Source: Ixodes scapularis (taxonomy: Eukaryota > Arthropoda > Arachnida > Ixodida > Ixodidae). Taken from it: a stretch of DNA of 64,000 bases. Positions 55,510 to 64,000 of the stretch are shown here, one piece after another. The notes beneath the pieces were generated by a model that was given only the letters and a program-made list of their open reading frames with translations, was not told the DNA's origin and ran no database searches. The stretch covers positions 1,116,001 through 1,180,000 of the forward strand of contig NW_024609930.1 of the NCBI RefSeq assembly GCF_016920785.2, read 5' to 3'. The first letter of the stretch is position 1. Each line of letters begins with the position of its first letter. The position numbers and the translations under genes were made by a program.

Positions 55510-55960
55510 CCTTTCGCGCTAAATTTAGAGGGGGAACTGAATGGGTGTTCAGGTCACGTGATATGAATTTATGTCACGTGACCTGATGTCACGTGACATA
55601 TACACCAATTCAATCTCCCTGCTAAATTTTGCAGAAAATAGATGTCACGTGATTCATACACCAATTTACTTTCTCCGCTAAATTTCGTGAGAACATTGAT
55701 GTCCTACGACGACATCAGTTGACCTGTACATCAATTATGTTTCCCCGTTAAATTTAGCGGGGTAATTATTGTCCCGTGACCCATATACCAATTCAGTCTT
55801 CCGCTATATCTAGCGGGAAGATTGATGTCACGTGTCCGGACATCACGTGATCTACACACCAGCTTTGTTTCCCCGCTAAATTTAGCTGGAAAGTGGATGT
55901 TACCTGATTTGACGTTTCGAAACCTATACACCATTTTATTTTTTCTGCTTAATATATCCG
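55510..55960. repeat. Array of palindromic units (GCTAAATTTAGC / CACGTG)
   Basis: At least six diverged units carry GCTAAATTTAGC variants near 55516, 55621, 55676, 55742, 55801 and 55872. They are separated by TCACGTGA words and ATACACCAATT. One unit has CCCCGTTAAATTTAGCGGGG. It is the same family as 20215-20470. The spacing is about 55-105 bp, so the array is decaying. Confidence 0.8.
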
Positions 55961-56134
55961 GGAATTTGATAGAAATAAAGGTTTTTCACTCCCCGAAATT
56001 AGGGTTGACTATGTCCTTACTAATTTTAAGCGATCGCACCTTAAATGTTGCATTTCATGGATCATAGGACTTCTGAGAAGTCACTGCCAATTCACCAACG
56101 CACTACTTAAGCCTGGGGTGAACCTTATGAAGCT

Positions 56135-56340
56135 GCAGCGACACCCCCCCCCCCCCCCCCCTTTCCATCCCTCTCGCCCTCCCCTTGAGATAGAGCCAAC
56201 CCTATAACATACACGCACACTTTAAACCCTCCCCCCCTTCCCTCCGCATCCGATATTATAAACATCCCAGCCACCGAAGGCCCCCCCCCCATTCCCTTTC
56301 CCTCCTCTCCCCTGCGTCCTTCCCCCAGAAAGGTTCCTTT
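56135..56340. repeat. C-rich low-complexity tract
   Basis: C runs at 56144-56162 and 56281-56290 with intervening CCCTCCCC-type pyrimidines. The minus frame over it is glycine-rich and not a gene. Confidence 0.8.
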
Positions 56341-56344
56341 TAAG

Positions 56345-59300
56345 CTACTGTCTGTCACATAACGGCACGGATTTCGTAACCCGAACCAGTCATTTACAAT
56401 AAATGAGAGTAATTCCTTTTTTATCTGCCGGACCAGTAATTTGCATTTATTTTCACTGTGCGATTTGCTGCAAGAACCTACGTACCACTCGCGATATACA
56501 TGAGCTCTTCGAGCACCGCGTACCATGTCACCATACCTCCACTTAATTTTCAGGAACCCTCTACCTGACTCGTTGTTTCTAAGAATGCTTTGGGTGTTTT
56601 TTTTTTGTTTTTTTTGTTTTTTTACTATGCGTTTTGTCACCAGAAGCTTAGCTCAGAAACATGACTTTTAAATTGGGCAAGATATGCTGGAGTAATACGA
56701 CTCTGCTCTTACTCTTCGGAGGTTTCGGCACAACCACGCGTTGTACTCTCTCGCTTCTGTAGGGCAGTTCGAAAGTTCAGCGACTGATTTTTCCTTTGTA
56801 GCTGATTCACTGGTTGGACGTTTTTCCGGTATAAGTGCTCTTGGACAGTTGGGACAACAAAACTAGAGGAATATTGTGAGTTCACTGAAGTAAGAAGGTA
56901 GCATTTCTTTCTGCGCAAACTTGATGCATCATACTTAGTTGTTTTCTTTCCTCTCCAGCGTCACTTTCTCAATGCTATATCATCCGCCGTCACTTATACG
57001 TAACTGTATTTCGTTTGAGCAAGAGACACGTGGTTTCATTGAACAATGCTTTGCTCTGATTAGTATCCAATCGCTCAAGTATGATGCTACATTGATGAGT
57101 GCTGTCTGAGATAATTATCGTGAGAAATTCTTGCACATTGGATGTAAAAATCTCAAATCATTTCATATGTTGACTGTTGACGGAGCAAATTTTCAAAACA
57201 TATTGGTAGCTGCATACATACGTATTTTTCCTCAACGGACACCTTCGAGTGTATAAAATGTCATGATAAAACGTTGAGTTATAAACATTCTGTTATTATG
57301 AATTTGATCCTCATTCTCTTCAATTATCTCTCACTTTGGAGCTGGAGTACCTAATATTCATCGGGAAATTAAAAACGACGAGATATAATACAATATTAAT
57401 CCCTCCCCGATTGGTTTTAAAGTGTAATTATTGGTGAGTCTGCAATTTTATTGGGAGCTTTCCATTATCAGGAAAAAGTGCATTTCTCAATTGCTGCTGA
57501 TCTTCAAAAAATTATGTTCAGACTGATTAACTTTACTATTTGTTTTATAACCTTAATACGTTTTTGTTTTGTTTTTTTCACTCGCACAAATTGCGCGTTT
57601 CCGGGTCTTGCATGCAAAGCAATCCTATAATTTTGAGGACATATGTTTTATGTACAGTGTTAACCATCGCAATAAAACGTTTAGATGTAAACAAAGCTAA
57701 ACATTTTCCTCATTCTGAGATCGAAAAAAGAAATTCAGGAAACGAGGATGACTCTCTTCTCAATAGAACAACTTTAAGTTATCGTCCTTTATAGCTCATG
57801 CTCTGCTACATGGCATCACATTTTTCATGCTTGCTTTGTGTGTTTGTGACGCAGAGGCGCTCGTTGCGACATACCAGTGCACCTTGTAAAGAAATAGTAT
57901 CCGATAAGACAAAGCAATATTCGCAAAGGAACGGTCGTGATCGCCAGTCAGAATTCTGAATCCAGCGACGGGGAACTTTCATTTTAAATCTCGTATTGGC
58001 TTGACTTTTATTTCGCGTGTGCTTCCAGTCTACGACAATTTTAGGGAACTACTCGGAGAGCTCCCAGAGACAACTTGGTTCTGAAGAAACAAAAATTATC
58101 CATGCTTGAGTTTCTAATTAATGGGGGAACGTGGTATACACCGTAGCAAACCGGCATTCAAAGTGAGCGTGTGCAACTGACTGTTTCTTTTTTTTTACTA
58201 AATGCATGATCGCAATATGCGTCTTCAAAAAAGTTTCAACCCTTGGAATAGCAATGCTGTCCAGCTAAATTCGGGACAACATCTTTATTGGGAAGTGCTG
58301 CATCAAAGGTCGAAAAAGTTATTATCCTGTGAGTCCCTTGTACGGACTCATGCCGCGCCATTGAACATTTAATGCCATGTAATAAGTAACTGAGTTGTCC
58401 CTTCCCCCTCTCGAAAACAAAAGAATCATAAACCTGTTGATGTAACGGGGTTAAAACCAAATCACGTACACCGCCGTTTTGTCACGAAGTGTTTTCGTTA
58501 TCGTTTGCTATCCCAGACATTTGTCGTAACTGTCCGGACATTTACGATTGTTTTACTTTGTGAATCGTAAATAGTTTACAGCTTTAGACTTTGCACTATT
58601 TACGACTCCCGTTGTCATAAGACACTTTTGTAGACGCTATTTCTTAAATGTTTCACAAAGCAAGAGCCATTGAGGTCACAGAGGCAAGTGCTTGGAGATT
58701 GGGCAACTAGGTTGCGCCGTAAAAGATACATAAAACTTGAGTCGACGCTTCAAATCCCACGCTTCATGTGACTTACATCACGCAACGTTTACTTAAAAAA
58801 AACATCGATCACTTTATGTTGTCTTTATTGATTTAGTTTTAAGATTACTGACCCTCCCAATAAAACGTAGCAGAAGTAGGGTATAATCAAAACTGCAAAA
58901 CAGTCAACTGGCCAGAAGCTAAACATGTATTTTGGATATAGTTTTCGAAACGACGGCGATCAAAGTCACTATATAGATTTCTCTTACTGTTTTGTATGAA
59001 TTGAGTTAGATTTTTTTTCCAATACGGTGATACATTTTATTAAATTTCCTTAATATTTGATTTAGAATTTTACATCTTTTTGTCAATTGATAATTTTGGA
59101 AAACTTAATTCGAGTCATGCCGGTTGTGCATGTTCCGCCTTTTATTGAGGCCGCAATATTTTCTTCCAAAGAACGCCTGTCTTTTGTTATTGGCCCAAAG
59201 TGATGCGTGGAATTGGTGCATTCTTATCATCAATGCATTTACTTTAAATTGTTCTCGAGCAACTGAATAAATTTGTTTTTCATAACCATAAGCAAACATC

Positions 59301-60468
59301 TTTAAAGTGTTTTTTTTTGCAATTTTTGTACTTAACAGCTACGCATGTCATGTAAGCCTCAATAGATTTAAGATATTTCACAATGACGACTTTAAAATTA
59401 ATCTTATCTCCCAGCGAAGACGCCTGGTGGCGAGGTGGTGCAGGATATTGCATATAAGAACATAGAAGCAATGTTGATATTGTAATTCGAATCTTCTACT
59501 TTTATGAAAAAAAAAATGTCCTAATCCTTGCCTCCAATGCCACCACCTCATTTTCAGCCATCTCTAAGCATGCAAGCCTGAGTTACTTTTTCAGCCTATT
59601 GCGTTTTCTAGGTTACTACTTTAAAGACAGACAGTGTTCATAGAGGAATATCATGTAAACTATCACAATGTGAATGATGTACGCCAGTATTATAAGCCAG
59701 TCATTTTCTAAAATTTTCTTCACTAGAAATGTCGTACTAAGGTTAAGAATAAGGGTGGTATACGTTAGTCTTGTGACCTTCCTTTACATTCGATCCTGAG
59801 CGCTGTTCAATTTTCATCATGCCTAAAAGATTGTGTCTAAAAATATTCTTAATACCTTCACTCCACCGCGAGATGCTGTAATCATCGCAAAGATAAAAAT
59901 AAAGGAGATTATATTTTAGCAACGTTTGAAATTAAATTGATCGTAATTAAACATACAAATATTTTTACGTCTTGCCAGAGTGAGGCAGCTCTCGTTATGT
60001 CCGCAAACAATAGAAAAGGGACATTATAAAAAATGGTGATTAAATTAGGTATTTTTATTCATGCGAGACTGCGGTGTCTACGCAGCAAGTTTCGTTCATT
60101 CAGAAAGCAAACAAAAGAAAAAAGCTGATTACAGACTTTCTATCTGCATAATATCATCCGAGTGAATCATTGTTATCAACAGGGAATCATCATCCTAGGT
60201 AGTATCACCCCTTAAACAGTGAGATTTTATTAAGTGAAAGGTTAGCGATTTAGCGAATTTAATGGTTTCTGTGTGCACTGTCGGGGAACAAGCCCGCATC
60301 GCAAACTACTACAGTTTGCGTCAATTCAAGGAGGCTGCTCGCAACTGATTTTTTTTTTTTTACTGCCGCACCTGGCTCTAAATGCTAGATTGGTTTATGA
60401 AATGCGACAGCATATCTAACGCCACTAAATTGTGAAATATTCTACGCCCTTATATCGCAGTTCTATAA
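56345..60468. other. Long AT-rich unassigned stretch
   Basis: No transposon ends or coding motifs were recognised over 4 kb. 58480-58620 carries ATTTACGA and TCGTAAAT words in both orientations. 58680-58790 has a B-box-like GCTTCAAATCC that could be a decayed SINE. Frames at 57540-57794 and 58236-58460 are unconvincing. Confidence 0.45.
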
Positions 60469-60469
60469 A

Positions 60470-60535
60470 TATATTTAGTGGGGAAGCATGAATTAGTGTA
60501 TAGTCATACACCAACTAAATTTATCTCTTAAGTTT
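60470..60535. repeat. Single decayed unit of the palindrome family
   Basis: ATTTAGTGGGGAAGCATGAA then TTAGTGTATA, followed by its near-inverse ATACACCAACTAAATTTA. The words match the unit of 20215-20470 with several changes. Confidence 0.5.
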
Positions 60536-60539
60536 ACAA

Positions 60540-61880
60540 AGTAAACCTGCACGCAGACGACGACGCGCTGGGGCGAATCGAGAGCGCCGAGCTCGACGGA
60601 CGTCCGAGGAGGTGCAAAAGATTCGAAATACTACAGCATTAAAACATTTTTTGGCAGCAGCCAGAAAGGCGTTGACTTCTTTCTGCGGTCAATTTTTCCC
60701 AAAATGAAACAGCAGTTTTCGGTTCAATCATTACCAGAGGGAGCAAGGAGAAAACAGAGGGTCTACTGCGCTAAAAAAGGGCCTACTCTCTAGCTCCATT
60801 ACCTTTATTTACCTCTACAACTGCCAGCAATCCAATACTTCAATCGGGTTAATCATAGTGCATGCAAAACGAATGCTTCAAGGAGTTTAGTCGATATAAA
60901 TTAAATTACGATGTCTGCTTTTATTTAAACTTTGATGAACTGAGTAAGGAATATAAAGGGAACGAAATATATTTTAATATGCAAGCATTTTAGGCACGCA
61001 CTGCATCTGCTTAATGGCGTGTAATCACTACACAGGTTTTTAGATTTATTATGAAATGACACAAGCTTTTTAACGCCTCCCTCTAAGAGGGTCATAGCAT
61101 GTTTCCTCAGCCATTATATTGCGCTGGGCTTTAACTACTCATTGCCCCACATTCTCTACTCGCCCAACCACTCTTTTAGGTAGCGGAAGAGATGAAAAAC
61201 CCCAGGTTTCCAAGTGTGAACTCTTGGGTGGGTGGTTAAACAATTCCCATCGAAACGGACGAAGCAGGCCCTGTTTCTATAATGCGGTGGGTGGTCGGGC
61301 GTTGTTGTCTTGAAGGAAAACACCTGTTGATAAACGACCTCTGCCATTGTTTTGTATTGACTTCTTTTGTCGTCGCAGAGTTTCGAAGTACCTCACTGCC
61401 GTGACTCTCGTTCCAGGCTCCACGAACTCTACCAGCAAGACGCCATGCGGTCTTAAGCAAAGTAGCCTCAGCTCAGTGGCCATAAGGGCTTTTTCGGTTT
61501 GTTCCTAAAACCCAAGATGAGCATTTTTAATTTGTTTTTTGGACCCCAGATGTCTGCATACCTTTGATTGTTTCTTGTACTCTAGAGCATGAAACCAGAC
61601 TCGTGTTTCACCTGCTTTACAATCTTACCTAAAAGTCATCTCCATCCTCTTGGTAACCTTGCAAGAAGGTCGATGTATACCGACGTGACTTGGAAATCTC
61701 TGTGAGGCGCATTTGTGTACTAGTAGTGAACTTAAATTGTTATAGCCTACGTTTTCTCTCACGATGTGATAAAGAGGTGAGCGTGAAATGAGGGGAAATA
61801 TATGAAACTTCTCCGACGTTCTGAATCGAAGACGCTTTCGCACAACTCTGTCCACACGGTCAACGAGATCTTCAGTCGCC
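60540..61880. other. Unassigned
   Basis: Frames at 61119-61483 overlap on both strands; no motif. Confidence 0.4.
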
Positions 61881-61881
61881 A

Positions 61882-62292
61882 CACTCTAAAAAAAAGGGTG
61901 TCGTCTTACACCCTTTTCTCCCATATAACGCACCCAAAAACTTCAGTTCGACGTGCAGCTCACTATAGCCGAACAGACGGCCCCAAATTTACCCAGGGGC
62001 TTGATAGCGGTGTGATATAACTTATTAAACAGCTAAAGTACGTATCAAAGGCCACAGAAAGAAAACACTGAGGTTTTGCTGTAAAACCAAATACAACCCC
62101 GATTATCTTTTTTTTTTTATTCAATTTCACGTACATCAGCTCGTTTATTAAATTGTTCTACACGGCTTTCAAGCCTCCCGTGACAGCTGGTAGCGATAGT
62201 TCGATGTCAGTGCGCTTTACGTCGAACTGAAGTTTTAAGGCGTCTTATATGGGACAAAGGGTCTAAGAATACATCCTCTTTTTCTGAGAGTG
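61882..62292. mobile_element. Foldback MITE, CACTCT ends
   Basis: The left end is CACTCTAAAAAAAAGGGTG and the right end (reverse complement) CACTCTCAGAAAAAGAGG. The arms continue through ACCCTTT, TCCCATATAA and AAAACTTCAGTTCGACGT. At 411 bp it has no coding capacity. The flanks show no convincing target duplication. The superfamily is not assigned. Confidence 0.8.
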
Positions 62293-63055
62293 CAGAGTCT
62301 CTCGCCCCTGTCCTCCACGAGCGTGGGCGCCTGTTCGTCCTTTCCAGAACTTCCGGCATAATTTCGGCACGCAACAATCCCTCGTGCACCTTCTTTCACA
62401 CACCTTACGCAGTCTCCTGTAAAGGTCAGCAAAAAATAACAGCCTGAATTTCGGGTTGTACTGTGATGTTGATTGAATGCTCCACGTTTACGTGCACGCT
62501 GGACAAACCTCCGATGATGAAACGGCCAACAGTATGAGGAGGCGACGCCCGAGACACTATTAAGGTATAGTATGCAGTCGCGAGCGTCACCACTATAGAG
62601 GGTTCTCCTATTGAGGTCAAAATGATTTAGCGGGGAAATGCCCTCGTATATTACATCTTCCCCTCGAGATAAATGGAAGCATGTGTAGATAGTAGGTTTC
62701 CGGAAATATTTAATTTATGTTGAAGGGTTTGAGCCAAGAGCTAACCTACAAATTGTATATTTGAGAAGTATTGCGTCTACCCTCAACATTTATCAAATTA
62801 ATTCCGGACATCTCTGTTCTACCAGACACATTGCCCCAAAACTTAGTGGTATTGAAACGCAGCAGTCTGTTTATCCATCCGTATAACGCCAATACTACAG
62901 CCTAATGTATCTATAGTACAACCTTAGCTCGGAGGTATTCGGCGGCAACTAATGCCGGGTGCCAACAACCTGCGGAAGTTACGAACCTAAAATTGGCTTC
63001 ACGTCACTACCTTTGAGCATATATCTGGTTTCCAAAACATCCACAACTAAAACAA
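62293..63055. other. Unassigned, with one decayed palindrome-family word
   Basis: ATGATTTAGCGGGGAAATG at 62621-62640 is a lone half-unit of the GCTAAATTTAGC family. Nothing else is recognised. Confidence 0.4.
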
Positions 63056-63059
63056 AACA

Positions 63060-63560
63060 AGAATAACAAACTCCGAACATTCTTGAACGTTTTATTTATG
63101 CCACGAAGAGTCGCGCTGTCTCCGAAAACACGACCCACACCAACTTTCGGCACGCATCCAGCGTAAAATCAATTTAGAAGCCGGCGGCTGAGAAGCGTCC
63201 CCGCCAACTACGGCGCGATACCGCAGCCCGGAGGAGATGCAGCTGCCGTGCAGAGTTCAGTCGGCCGCTGTTTGAATGACGTTTCCGATCCACTCGGGCG
63301 AGGAATTGAACGTCGCTGCCACTCGAATTGCTCGAGGCACTCAAGGCTCGTACGCTTCGCTCCGTACCGCCGCCGAAATACGAGGCCTTCCTCTCGGCGT
63401 CCGTTGACAGCTCTCGAGCGCAGTTGGCCGACGAGCACCGCACTCCAAAGAGGTAGATGTCGCCCGATGCCCGAGCAGCGAGCATATTTTATCGTGCGCA
63501 GACGCAACTCTCGCGTGGGTCCTTAGGGAAACGCAAACACGGCGGCGCGCTTCAAGGCAC
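63060..63560 (-). other. CpG-rich block, possible promoter or first exon
   Basis: CpG density is high against an AT-rich background, and open frames of 92-160 codons exist in several readings (63174-63485, 63208-63507 and 63341-63823 minus; 63248-63526 plus). GATAAAATATGC on the minus strand (about 63484-63495) resembles a TATA box with CpG-rich DNA downstream. No peptide is recognised, so this is a suggestion only. Confidence 0.25.
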
Positions 63561-64000
63561 TTCGTTGCTCGGTAATTCTTTACATTTTTTTTCTTTCGGG
63601 CATATTCTCTGACGTAAAGTTTATATGGTTCCGCGAAAACTGTTGTGAAAGGTAAGGGAAGATGGCAAATCCGGCGGCGGGCTCGAGAAAGAAGGATGCC
63701 ATAGGTCAGTGTTTGAGAAATAGACGGAGAGCTCTCGCTTTTCGAGAGAGTTCCAACCTTTCCACGCGGTGCGCGGGCGGCTATGTTTTGGCTGGGTGTG
63801 TGAACTATTGAGACGCATATCAAATAGAAAGCTCAGAACCGGGCTTTTGAAAGCGCCACAATGCCTACCATCAATTTTCCAGCGAGAACGAAGGAGCTGC
63901 ATCGCGTGTTTGTCGTTTTATTTTCGTTCTCTTGTTGATCTGCAAGCTTCATTTGTTCACGCGCGGAGTTTGTATAGACACTGTTTACCCTTAAGGTGGG
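63561..64000. other. Unassigned window end
   Basis: Frames here overlap the previous block; nothing recognised. Confidence 0.35.

Noticed and set aside
63341..63823. 160-codon minus frame as a gene
   Set aside because: It lies partly in CpG-rich DNA where several frames are open on both strands, and shows no motif.
1..64000. CRISPR array, operon or phage content
   Set aside because: No regularly spaced direct repeats with unique spacers, no ribosome-binding-site-led gene runs; the content is eukaryotic repeats throughout.

Overview
This is eukaryotic, transposon-saturated DNA with no operons and no complete host gene that I can support. The best guess is a hard tick (Ixodidae). The basis is a Penelope-like element, broken LINEs with tetra- and pentanucleotide tails, a Ty3/gypsy fragment, tRNA-derived SINE fragments and many foldback elements on AT-rich DNA. 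The tick assignment rests on protein resemblance recalled without a search, so treat it as inference. Coding-looking stretches are nearly all remains of mobile elements. The only host-exon candidate is a weak one at 41917-42028.

Layout. 1-1.66 kb is unassigned. From 1.68 to 7.46 kb lie two direct copies of one ~1.16 kb segment. Copy A is split by a 2.4 kb hAT element (2597-5035) with a perfect 8-bp target duplication, and copy B preserves the empty site. Copy B continues into a broken LINE on the minus strand (to ~9.18 kb). 9-16 kb is mostly unassigned, with small foldbacks and a (AAATC)n-tailed retroposon end. 16.15-18.38 kb is a nested stack: a hAT holding a second hAT with perfect target duplication, which in turn holds a ~195-bp-arm foldback. 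18.4-20.7 kb holds arrays of a palindromic repeat and a long polypurine tract. 20.75-24.43 kb is a second minus-strand LINE split by another hAT (21355-23775) that keeps two in-frame exons of a transposase N-terminus, including an intron-split BED finger. 24.8-38.6 kb carries a series of MITEs and foldbacks, a plus-strand LINE 3' end and another hAT (34162-35192).

40.7-41.4 kb and 50.2-50.57 kb are two inverted copies of a composite element bounded by TTAGAGCGCAGCTCTT. They share edges but contain different palindromic arrays (TGACGTCA octamers in one, GCTAAATTTAGC-type units in the other). 44.3-46.8 kb is a minus-strand Penelope-like element flanked by an inverted copy of its own 3' end. 48.6-49.2 kb is a gypsy integrase tail between direct repeats. 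49.84-50.13 and 54.51-54.88 kb are snap-back arrangements centred on or next to tRNA-like SINE heads. The last 8 kb is AT-rich unassigned DNA, with one MITE (61882-62292) and a CpG-rich stretch near 63.1-63.5 kb.

No functional pathway can be read here. The genes do not work together; the window is a record of successive insertions. The most unusual themes are the hAT elements that each repeat their own short palindromic word near the ends, the modular palindrome-array element, and the snap-back SINEs.
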